NCBI RefSeq assembly: GCF_910579375.1
Contig: NZ_CAJTUJ010000038.1
Location: 1 to 14,788 of the forward strand
Reading direction: 5' to 3'
DNA length: 14,788 nt
Source: an uncultured Rikenella sp.
Lineage (GTDB): Bacteria; Bacteroidota; Bacteroidia; Bacteroidales; Rikenellaceae
The notes under the pieces were generated by a model. It had not been told where the DNA came from. It ran no database searches and saw only the letters and a program-made list of their open reading frames with translations. Position numbers and translations under genes: made by a program. Positions 1 to 6,347 of this stretch are shown piece by piece. Numbering within the stretch: position 1 is the first letter of the stretch; every line of letters begins with the position of its first letter.

Positions 1-3
1 CCC

Positions 4-33
4 GGCGCGAAAACCGGCTACGGTTTTCGCGCC
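4..33. repeat. Perfect 13-bp inverted repeat with 4-nt loop
   Basis: The left arm at 4-16 (GGCGCGAAAACCG) is the exact reverse complement of 21-33, separated by GCTA. It could form a very stable hairpin. No T-run follows on either side, so it is not a typical intrinsic terminator. It may be part of a terminator for a gene left of the window or a dispersed palindromic element. Confidence 0.7.
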
Positions 34-221
34 CGAAGAACAGTTGCAGCCCAAAACTCGCCCCAGCTCTCCGCCCCGTGTTCGCTTCACTGCGGCTCCG
101 CTTTCGCTCCGCCGCGTTTCCGCGCGCCTTGCGCGATTCATTCTCTTTCGGTTCGCCGCCGAAATAGTTGAATCGCTCCTTAAGGCGGCGGCGCGCGGCG
201 AGCTTTGCCCCGTCTGAAACT

Positions 222-245
222 GTCGCTTTCTTGAAAGAAAGCGAC
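222..245. repeat. Perfect 11-bp inverted repeat with 2-nt centre
   Basis: The arms at 222-232 (GTCGCTTTCTT) and 235-245 (AAGAAAGCGAC) are exact reverse complements around a GA centre. The repeat lies in non-coding sequence and is followed by GCAAAGAACTTT. This resembles conserved intergenic repeat units rather than an operator, but that reading is inference. Confidence 0.7.
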
Positions 246-261
246 GCAAAGAACTTTCGAC

Positions 262-277
262 GGATGCTGGCGCATCC
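262..277. repeat. Small perfect inverted repeat (6-bp stem, 4-nt loop)
   Basis: GGATGC at 262-267 pairs exactly with GCATCC at 272-277 around TGGC. It lies only 16 bases after the previous palindrome, so the two may belong to one composite repeat unit. No function can be read from the sequence. Confidence 0.45.
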
Positions 278-388
278 TCAACCTGCCCACGGCCTTAACC
301 AACGCGGCAGCCTCAGCCCCAAGCAACCGGCAGTCAGCCCCAGCCCGAGAACCACAGATACAACGACCTAAAAGTCAAAGAAATACCC

Positions 389-2239
389 ATGAACTCCTTT
401 TTCAAGACCTTTTTTGCCAGCCTGCTCGCCATCCTCGTGAGCGGCATCTTCTTTTTTCTGTTCAGCCTCTTCGTATTCGCCGGACTGCTCAGCGTGCTCA
501 GCTCCTCCGGCTCGCGCAGCCAGAAAGGGAAGAGCCACCTGCAACCCCATAGCATCCTGCACATCGACCTCTCCCGCCCCATCGTCGACAAACCCGTCGA
601 CAACGCCCTCGCCCTGTTCGACTACAGCGCCCTCAGCTTCCGGCACCAGACCACCCTGCTCGACGCCGTGAGCCGGATCGAACTCGCCGCCCAAGACCCC
701 CGCATCGACGGCATCTACCTCGAAATGCCCATGGCCCTTCCCACCTCCCTCGCCACCCTCTACGAACTCCGGCAAGCCCTGACCACCTTCCGCGAGAGCG
801 GCAAATTCATCATCTCCTACGCCGACCTCTACTCCCAAGGCAGCTACTACCTCGCCACCATCGGCGACAAAATCTACCTCAACCCCCAGGGCGGCCTCGC
901 CTGGGAAGGACTCTCCGCCAACGTCCTGTTTTACAAAGGCCTCCTCGACAAACTCGGCATCCGCGTCGACCTCATCCGCCACGGCCGCTTCAAAGGCGCC
1001 GGCGAACCCCTCATCCTCGACCGGCTGAGCGACGAAAACCGCCAGCAACTCACCTCCATCACCCACTCCACCTGGGACTACCTGTGCCAAGAGATCGCCC
1101 AGTCCCGGGAATTGAACCCCGACAGCCTCCAAAGCTACGCCGACCGGCTCGCCGTCGCCACCCCCCGGGACGCCCTTCGCCTCCGGCTCGTCGACAGCCT
1201 CCTCTACCGCGATGAACTTCGCGACCAACTCAACACCCTGATCCACAACACCGACGACCCATCAGACGATCCCCGCCTCATCCCCCTCGCCGACTACCAC
1301 GGCAACCCCGCCACCCCCTCCGCCGACCTCCTCGGCAATCCCGACTCCGATAACGGAATCGCCATCGTCTACGCCTCCGGCGACATCGTCGACGCCGGCG
1401 ACCCGAACGAACAGATCGTCGGCAACACCCTCGCCGCGACCCTCGGCGAAATTCGCCGCGACCCCGACATCCACGCCGTCGTCCTGCGCGTCAACAGCCC
1501 CGGCGGCAGCGCCCTCGCCTCCGAAATCATCTGGCGCGAAGTCCGCCAGCTCCGCCAATCCGAAAAACCCGTCATCGTCTCCATGGGCGACTACGCCGCC
1601 TCCGGCGGCTACTACATGAGCTGCGACGCCGACTACATCCTCGCCGCCCCCACCACCCTGACCGGCTCCATCGGCGTCTTCGGTCTGGTCGTGAACCTCC
1701 AGGAAGGCGCCTCCCGCCACCTCGGCATCACCTCCGACGGCGTCCGCACCGCCCCCGGCGCCGACATGGGCAACCCCTTCCGTCCCCTCAGCCCCGCCGA
1801 ACGCCTCTACATCCAGAACGGCGTCGACAGCGTCTACAACCGCTTCCTGCAAGTCGTCTCCGAAGGGCGCAGCCTCAGTCTCGACACCGTCGACACCCTC
1901 GCCGGCGGACGCGTCTGGACAGGCCTCCAAGCCACCGAACACCGCCTGACCGACGCCACCGGCACCCTTCGCGACGCCATCCGTCTCGCCGCCCAGCGAG
2001 CCGGCCTCTCCGACACCGACTACGCCATCCGGCAATACCCCGAACCCGAAGAACCCACCTTCGCCACCCTGCTCGGCTCGCTGAGCGGCAGCATCGTCGC
2101 CCGCCTCGGCCTCGGCAGCAGCCCCTCTGCCGCCACCGGCCCCCGCCTGCTCGACCGCGAACTCGAACACCTCCGGCCCCTGATCCCCCGGAGCGGCATC
2201 CAGGCCTCCATGCCCTTCACCCTCGAATGGCGCTACTGA
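389..2239 (+). CDS. sppA: Signal peptide peptidase SppA, 67-kDa type
   Basis: Membrane-bound serine protease of family S49 that degrades cleaved signal peptides and other short membrane peptides. The 616-residue protein has the size of the duplicated 67-kDa form, not the short form. One hydrophobic segment at about residues 8-36 anchors it, with the catalytic part presumably on the periplasmic side. The N-terminal S49 repeat carries the likely general-base lysine K202 in GRFKGAGEP. The C-terminal repeat carries the nucleophile S405 in MGDYAASGGYY, preceded by the RVNSPGGSALAS segment at 367-378. This Ser-Lys arrangement across the two repeats is the known SppA dyad. The ATG at 389 puts the membrane segment at the right distance from the N-terminus; there is no Shine-Dalgarno sequence, as usual in Bacteroidota. 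The coding strand is extremely C-rich at third positions, unlike pnp downstream. A 222-base gap separates it from lpxK. Confidence 0.95.
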   Translation: MNSFFKTFFASLLAILVSGIFFFLFSLFVFAGLLSVLSSSGSRSQKGKSHLQPHSILHIDLSRPIVDKPVDNALALFDYSALSFRHQTTLLDAVSRIELAAQDPRIDGIYLEMPMALPTSLATLYELRQALTTFRESGKFIISYADLYSQGSYYLATIGDKIYLNPQGGLAWEGLSANVLFYKGLLDKLGIRVDLIRHGRFKGAGEPLILDRLSDENRQQLTSITHSTWDYLCQEIAQSRELNPDSLQSYADRLAVATPRDALRLRLVDSLLYRDELRDQLNTLIHNTDDPSDDPRLIPLADYHGNPATPSADLLGNPDSDNGIAIVYASGDIVDAGDPNEQIVGNTLAATLGEIRRDPDIHAVVLRVNSPGGSALASEIIWREVRQLRQSEKPVIVSMGDYAASGGYYMSCDADYILAAPTTLTGSIGVFGLVVNLQEGASRHLGITSDGVRTAPGADMGNPFRPLSPAERLYIQNGVDSVYNRFLQVVSEGRSLSLDTVDTLAGGRVWTGLQATEHRLTDATGTLRDAIRLAAQRAGLSDTDYAIRQYPEPEEPTFATLLGSLSGSIVARLGLGSSPSAATGPRLLDRELEHLRPLIPRSGIQASMPFTLEWRY

Positions 2240-2461
2240 GCAAAAAAGTGAACGAATATAAACCCCATGTTGTAACACAATCGGCCCTACGACTACTTCT
2301 CGCACCGATTATGTATAAATGTTACAATAAAGTTACTATATTCTGTTTAAAAGTTACAACATTTTATTGTAACTTCCCGCCTCCGCCCTCCCGTTTTCAC
2401 CCCGCCGCGCGAGCCCCCCGGAGATACCGCACAACCGACTCGTAACCAATATAATAGCACA
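2240..2461 (+). promoter_or_regulatory. AT-rich sppA-lpxK spacer with repeated GTTACAA motifs
   Basis: The spacer turns abruptly AT-rich between two GC-rich genes. The heptamer GTTACAA or its complement TTGTAAC occurs at 2270-2276, 2321-2327, 2353-2359 and 2367-2373, and a shorter GTTAC at 2332-2336. The last two full copies form a perfect 9-bp inverted repeat (2351-2359 and 2367-2375) with a 7-nt loop. No T-run follows, so it is unlikely to be a terminator. The clustering suggests binding sites for a regulator of lpxK-pnp, or a repeat element; no known operator is recognised. A TATAAT word lies near 2450-2455, 7 bases before the lpxK start, but no clear Bacteroidota-type promoter is visible. 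Confidence 0.45.
2351..2375. repeat. 9-bp inverted repeat AAGTTACAA / TTGTAACTT
   Basis: The arms 2351-2359 and 2367-2375 match exactly with a 7-base spacer (2360-2366). It is made of two head-to-head copies of the GTTACAA word found throughout this spacer, an arrangement typical of a dimeric regulator's operator. The regulator is unknown. Confidence 0.55.
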
Positions 2462-3544
2462 TTGAAACTGCTCGGACAAATACTGGCCGCCCCGTTAGCC
2501 TGGCTCTACGGCGGCGTGATCGACATCCGCCACCGGCTGTTCGACTGGGGCGTGCTGAAGAGCCGCGAATTCGACATCCCCATCATCTGCGTGGGGAACA
2601 TCACCGTCGGCGGCACCGGCAAGACCCCCCACACCGAACTCCTCATCGAGCTGCTCTCCAGCGAGTTCCGCGTCGCCGTCCTCTCGCGCGGCTACAAACG
2701 GAAGACCAAAGGCTTCCTGCTCGCCACAGTGACCAGCTCCTTCAAGAAAGTCGGCGACGAACCCAAACAGATCAAACTCAAGTACCCCGACATTCCCGTC
2801 GCCGTCTGCGAACGGCGCGTCGAGGGGATCGAACGGCTGCGCGAAGCCCATCCCGAGGTCAACCTCATCATTCTGGACGACGCCTTCCAGCACCGCTACG
2901 TCGAACCGTGGGTCAACATCGTCCTGATGGACTACCACAACCCGGTCTACGAAGACCGGATGCTGCCCCTCGGCCGGCTGCGCGACCGCCCGGCGCAACT
3001 CTCGCGGGCCCAGATGGTCGTCGTCACGAAGTGTCCCGAGGAGATGAAACCCCTCGACTACCGGATCGTCAGCAAAAACCTCGACCTTTATCCGTACCAA
3101 AGCCTCTACTTCACCCGGATGGTCTCGCAGCCCCCCAAACCGCTCTATCCGGCTTACGGTCAGCCGGATACGCTGCCCGAAGGGACGCCGGTGATCGCCA
3201 TGGTCGGGATCGCCAACCCGACCCGTTTTCTGGCCGGGCTCGAATCCCGCTACGACCTGCGGCAGACATTCGTCTTCCGCGACCACTACACCTTCAAGAT
3301 GAAGGACATACACGCCGCCGAAGAGGCCTTGTCCGGCTGTCCGCCCGAGACCGTCGTGGTGGTGACCGAGAAAGACGCCGTCCGGCTCATGAACAGCCGG
3401 AAAATCAGCGACGACTTCAAACGGAGACTCTACTACGTCTCCATCCGCGTGGAATTTTTGGAAAACCGGGAGAGCGACTTCCGGCGACAATTGGAACAAT
3501 ATGCCAGAGAAAATCAGAAATACAACGTCCTTCATCCGGAATAG
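2462..3544 (+). CDS. lpxK: Tetraacyldisaccharide 4'-kinase (lipid A biosynthesis)
   Basis: Inner-membrane-associated kinase that phosphorylates the 4' position of disaccharide-1-phosphate to give lipid IVA, the sixth step of the Raetz lipid A pathway. The 360-residue protein begins with the membrane-binding helix typical of LpxK (LLGQILAAPLAWLYG, residues 3-17). It has the P-loop GNITVGGTGKTP at 45-56, a LSRGYKRKTKG segment at 74-84 and the Walker-B-like ILDDAFQHR at 137-145, and the C-terminal half has the FRDHYTF and VTEKDAVR signatures. The start is a TTG; it gives exactly the family N-terminus and no ATG or GTG lies upstream in frame nearby. The 3' end overlaps pnp by 44 bp, so the two are probably co-transcribed and perhaps translationally coupled. 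Its presence shows a Gram-negative outer membrane with lipid A. Confidence 0.95.
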   Translation: MKLLGQILAAPLAWLYGGVIDIRHRLFDWGVLKSREFDIPIICVGNITVGGTGKTPHTELLIELLSSEFRVAVLSRGYKRKTKGFLLATVTSSFKKVGDEPKQIKLKYPDIPVAVCERRVEGIERLREAHPEVNLIILDDAFQHRYVEPWVNIVLMDYHNPVYEDRMLPLGRLRDRPAQLSRAQMVVVTKCPEEMKPLDYRIVSKNLDLYPYQSLYFTRMVSQPPKPLYPAYGQPDTLPEGTPVIAMVGIANPTRFLAGLESRYDLRQTFVFRDHYTFKMKDIHAAEEALSGCPPETVVVVTEKDAVRLMNSRKISDDFKRRLYYVSIRVEFLENRESDFRRQLEQYARENQKYNVLHPE

Positions 3545-4319
3545 ACTGGGAATCAGCCCTTCGACCCCGCCCGAAGTCGGCATCGTGCTGGGCTCCGGCT
3601 TAGGCGCGCTGACCGAGCGCATCGAAGTGAGCTCCACATTGAGTTACAGCGAGATACCGGACTTTCCACGCTCGACGGTCGAGGGACACAAAGGGCGCTT
3701 CATCTACGGAGTGCTGGGCGGTCGTCGGGTGATCGCGATGGAGGGGCGGGTGCACTACTACGAGGGGTATCCGATCCGGGAGGTGGTCTTGCCGGTGCAG
3801 GCGATGTGCGACCTGGGGATCGGCACGCTGATCGTGTCGAACGCGGCGGGCGGCCTCGACCCGCGTTTCTCAGCGGGCGATATGATGGCGATCGAAGACC
3901 ACATCAACCTGATTCCGAACCCGTTGATCGGGCCGAACGATCCGGAGGCGGGCGTGCGGTTTCCGGACATGAGCGAGCCGTACGACCGGCAGCTGATCGC
4001 CCAGGCCCATCGGGTGGCCGAAACGCAGGGAGCGGTTCTGCATCAGGGGGTTTATGTGGGGACGACCGGGCCGAGCTACGAGACGCCGGCCGAGGTACGT
4101 TATTTCCGCCAGATCGGCGGCGATGCGGTGGGGATGTCCACGACGCCGGAGGTGATCGCAGCGCGACACCGGGGGGTTCGCATATTCGGCCTCTCGCTGA
4201 TCACGAACGTGCTGACGGGGACGGGGGTGAAGCTGACGCACGACGAGGTGATCGCCGCGGGTCGTGAGGCGACGCCGCGGATGTGCGCCTTGGTCGAACG
4301 CTTCGTCGCGGAGTTGTAA
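3501..4319 (+). CDS. punA: Purine nucleoside phosphorylase (trimeric type)
   Basis: Cytosolic enzyme of purine salvage that splits inosine or guanosine with phosphate into the free base and ribose-1-phosphate. The 272-residue protein matches the trimeric (family 2, human-like) class throughout. Phosphate-site residues are S32 in GSGLG, H63 in EGHKG and H85 in MEGRVHYYEGY. N114 and A115 lie in VSNAAGGLD, E194 in GPSYETPAEVR, M212 in GDAVGMSTTPEV, and the base-site N236 in SLITN. The ATG at 3501 lies inside the end of lpxK in another frame; the sequence before the first strand of the fold has the usual family length, so this start is credible. Its coding strand is G-rich, opposite to sppA. A 202-base gap follows before the sugar operon. 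Confidence 0.95.
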   Translation: MPEKIRNTTSFIRNRLGISPSTPPEVGIVLGSGLGALTERIEVSSTLSYSEIPDFPRSTVEGHKGRFIYGVLGGRRVIAMEGRVHYYEGYPIREVVLPVQAMCDLGIGTLIVSNAAGGLDPRFSAGDMMAIEDHINLIPNPLIGPNDPEAGVRFPDMSEPYDRQLIAQAHRVAETQGAVLHQGVYVGTTGPSYETPAEVRYFRQIGGDAVGMSTTPEVIAARHRGVRIFGLSLITNVLTGTGVKLTHDEVIAAGREATPRMCALVERFVAEL

Positions 4320-4521
4320 ACTCTCTCCAAAGTATTGACACATCTTTTCCAGCCCTTCGGCAACCTTTTGTCAATTGCCGGGAGTTCGGTCTTGTGGCAG
4401 TCCTGGCGAACGGTACGAGCCAATCCGGTGGATGTCTTGCGCAAATAGGTCCGAAACGATCCGATGGCGGAAACCCATCCGCGGGTTCCATACAGGATAT
4501 CATATAAAGGAGTATCTTTGT
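4320..4521 (+). promoter_or_regulatory. Spacer between pnp and the nonulosonate operon
   Basis: This spacer holds no supported gene. The legC frame stays open back to 4375 but the encoded residues do not resemble the family. No T-tailed hairpin marks the end of pnp. A 7-bp pair ATTGACA (4334-4340) and TGTCAAT (4369-4375) is the best internal symmetry and is weak. The right end carries both a purine-rich AAAGGAG (4506-4512) and a TAnnTTTG box. Confidence 0.4.
4506..4520 (+). promoter_or_regulatory. Overlapping SD-like AAAGGAG and Bacteroidota -7 box TATCTTTG before legC
   Basis: TATCTTTG at 4513-4520 fits the Bacteroidota sigma -7 consensus TAnnTTTG exactly, but no TTTG is found at the expected distance upstream (only GTTCC near 4485-4489). 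Directly before it, AAAGGAG at 4506-4512 looks like a Shine-Dalgarno sequence with 9 bases to the ATG at 4522. Both cannot act on the same transcript: a start site set by the -7 box would fall at about 4525-4528, past the SD and inside the annotated first codons. Which one is used is open. Confidence 0.4.
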
Positions 4522-5703
4522 ATGGTAAATCGAAAGACCGTGGACTACCGACAGATTATCGAAAAAATCAGGGAGATGTATCCCGCCTATGCCGCACAGG
4601 GGTTCGTACCGCTGCATGCCGCGACCTTCTCCGGGAACGAAAAAAAATACCTGAACGAATGTATCGACACCACGTTCGTCTCCAGCGTGGGTGAATTCGT
4701 CAACCGATTCGAACGGGATATGGCGACTTATACCGGCGCTGCCAGAGCCGTGGTGTGCGTCAGCGGCACCAATGCCTTGCACATGGCCCTGATGCTGGCC
4801 GGCGTGGAGCGCGGAGACGAGGTGATCACCCAACCGCTGACCTTTATCGCCACGGCCAACGCGATCTCGTATTGCGGAGCGCATCCGGTATTCGTGGACG
4901 TGGATCGCGACACCATGGGCCTCTCACCGGCCCGAATGGGCGAATGGCTGGCCGGGCATGCCGCGGTACGGGACGGGCAGTGCTACAACAAAGGGACGGG
5001 CCGACGGATCAAGGCTTGCGTACCGATGCACACCTTCGGCCATCCGGTACACTTGGACGAGTTGGTCGCTGTGTGTCGGGAGTGGCACATCGAGCTGGTG
5101 GAGGATGCGGCAGAGAGTGTCGGATCGCTCTACAAAGGACGGCACACCGGTCTTTTCGGCCGCGTCGGCGTGCTGAGCTTCAACGGAAACAAGACCATTA
5201 CCACCGGCGGCGGCGGAATGCTCCTCTTCAACGAAGAAAATATCGAACTGGCCGAACGGGCCAAACACCTGACCACCCAAGCCAAAGTGCCGCACCGTTG
5301 GGAATTCGTACACGATGCGGTGGGGTACAACTATCGGATGCCGAACATCAATGCCGCCTTGGGATGTGCGCAATTGGAATGCCTTCCGGCCTATATCGAC
5401 TCCAAACGGGCCGTAGCTGCGGAATATGCGGCCCACTTCTCCAACCACCCTGCGAATATCGAATTTTTCGGCGAACCGGCGGATACCCGGAGCAACTATT
5501 GGCTGAACGCCGTGATTCTGCCGGATCACGAGGCACAGATTGAGTTCCTGACCCAAACCAATGACAACGGCGTGATGACTCGTCCGATTTGGGAGCTGAT
5601 GAACCGCCTTCCGATGTTCGCCGGATCGGAATGCGGCGACCTTTCCACCGCCGAATGGTTCGCTGACCGCATCGTCAACATCCCCAGCTCTGTACGACTA
5701 TGA
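4522..5703 (+). CDS. legC: LegC-type PLP-dependent sugar aminotransferase
   Basis: Predicted to transfer an amino group to C4 of a nucleotide-linked 4-keto-6-deoxy-GlcNAc, giving the 4-amino sugar used for legionaminic-type nonulosonates. It belongs to the DegT/DnrJ/EryC1 fold. The 393-residue protein has the LegC subgroup signature FVPL followed by SGNEKKYLNECIDTTFVSSVGEFV (28-60), CVSGTNALHMAL (79-90), the cofactor aspartate D195 in VEDAAES and the Schiff-base lysine K224 in SFNGNKTITTGGGGM. The ATG at 4522 is chosen because related proteins start shortly before the IIEKIREMY helix; an in-frame GTG at 4540 is an alternative. It is first in the operon, and its stop overlaps the next ATG (ATGA). 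LegC normally follows a LegB 4,6-dehydratase gene, which is not in the window. Confidence 0.9.
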   Translation: MVNRKTVDYRQIIEKIREMYPAYAAQGFVPLHAATFSGNEKKYLNECIDTTFVSSVGEFVNRFERDMATYTGAARAVVCVSGTNALHMALMLAGVERGDEVITQPLTFIATANAISYCGAHPVFVDVDRDTMGLSPARMGEWLAGHAAVRDGQCYNKGTGRRIKACVPMHTFGHPVHLDELVAVCREWHIELVEDAAESVGSLYKGRHTGLFGRVGVLSFNGNKTITTGGGGMLLFNEENIELAERAKHLTTQAKVPHRWEFVHDAVGYNYRMPNINAALGCAQLECLPAYIDSKRAVAAEYAAHFSNHPANIEFFGEPADTRSNYWLNAVILPDHEAQIEFLTQTNDNGVMTRPIWELMNRLPMFAGSECGDLSTAEWFADRIVNIPSSVRL

Positions 5704-6347
5704 CACCGCTTATCCTGATCGGCGGCGGGGGCCACTGCAAATCGGTGATCGAAGCCGCAGAGTCTTCCGGCCAATGGAAAATCGCAGGCATACTCGACAC
5801 GGCGGATAAAGTGGGGACAACCGTCTTGGGCTATCCGGTGATCGGCACCGATGATGATCTGTCGACCTTCGTCGCTTCGCAACCCGACACCCGGTTCGTC
5901 ATCACCGTCGGACACATCAAGACCGCAGAGATACGGCGACGGATTGCAGCCCGTGTCATGGAAGAAAAAGGCCTATTCGCCACCATCGTCGCCTCGACCG
6001 CTCACGTCTCCCGACACGCCGTTCTGGGTGCGGGAACCGTGGTGTTGCACGGCGCCATGGTCAATGCCGGGGCGGTAATCGGAGAGGGATGTATCATCAA
6101 TACGTTGGCCAATATCGAACATGACGCTACGGTCGGCGATTACTGCCACATCTCCACCGGCGCCATGGTCAACGGCGACTGCCGGATCGCGCCCGGGGTT
6201 TTCCTGGGATCCCAGTCCGTGATGTTGAACGGCATCTCGATCAACGCACCCGATAGTATCATCGCCGCCGGCTCTTTCGTGCGCAAGACCTTGAAAGAAC
6301 CGGGCATCTATGCCGGAAATCCGGCCATACTCATGAAACGACTATGA
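5700..6347 (+). CDS. NeuD/PglD-family sugar O/N-acetyltransferase
   Basis: Left-handed beta-helix acyltransferase, predicted to acetylate the 4-amino group made by LegC with acetyl-CoA (LegH role). The 215-residue protein has an N-terminal nucleotide-sugar-binding half starting LILIGGGGHCKSVIEAA (4-20) and a hexapeptide-repeat half from about 95. The catalytic histidine is likely H141 in NIEHDATVGDYCHI, matching the PglD-type active site, with H150 nearby. The C-terminal AGNPA motif (205-209) is typical of the family. It overlaps both neighbours by 4 bp, so it is tightly coupled to legC and legI. In true sialic acid loci, NeuD instead O-acetylates sialic acid; the LegC neighbour favours the N-acetyltransferase role here, but sequence alone does not settle it. 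Confidence 0.85.
   Translation: MTPLILIGGGGHCKSVIEAAESSGQWKIAGILDTADKVGTTVLGYPVIGTDDDLSTFVASQPDTRFVITVGHIKTAEIRRRIAARVMEEKGLFATIVASTAHVSRHAVLGAGTVVLHGAMVNAGAVIGEGCIINTLANIEHDATVGDYCHISTGAMVNGDCRIAPGVFLGSQSVMLNGISINAPDSIIAAGSFVRKTLKEPGIYAGNPAILMKRL

Larger units (their letters stand above)
1..388. other. Non-coding, repeat-rich leader region upstream of sppA
   Basis: No convincing gene is visible in these 388 bases. The one + strand reading frame of some size (168-371, TTG start) gives an Arg/Ser/Pro-rich peptide without recognisable features and is probably fortuitous. The stretch is GC-rich and dominated by short repeated CG-rich words and three perfect inverted repeats, listed separately. 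No TAnnTTTG promoter box is evident before sppA. It may contain the tail and terminator of a gene lying left of the window, plus dispersed intergenic repeat sequence; the latter is inference. Confidence 0.5.

Noticed and set aside
168..371. Small + strand open frame before sppA
   Set aside because: It has a TTG start, Arg/Pro/Ser-rich composition, and crosses two palindromes; it looks like chance in repeat sequence.
368..2305. Two long antisense open frames opposite sppA (292 and 347 codons)
   Set aside because: The peptides are low-complexity, rich in Gly, Ala, Val and Glu, which is what the complement of C-ending codons produces. sppA on the other strand has all family motifs.
2351..2375. 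Inverted repeat considered as a terminator for sppA
   Set aside because: The stem is AT-rich and followed by CCCGCC, not by a T-run; it fits an operator better.
2495..3637. 380-codon antisense open frame opposite lpxK
   Set aside because: It covers lpxK and its overlap with pnp, shows no domain features, and is a by-product of GC-rich coding sequence.
4334..4375. ATTGACA/TGTCAAT inverted pair, considered as ends of an invertible promoter
   Set aside because: Only 7 bp match, no recombinase gene is nearby, and no promoter box lies between the arms.
4375..4521. 49-codon N-terminal extension of legC
   Set aside because: The residues do not resemble the family, which starts shortly before the IIEKIREMY helix; a Shine-Dalgarno-like sequence and a better ATG lie at 4506-4524.
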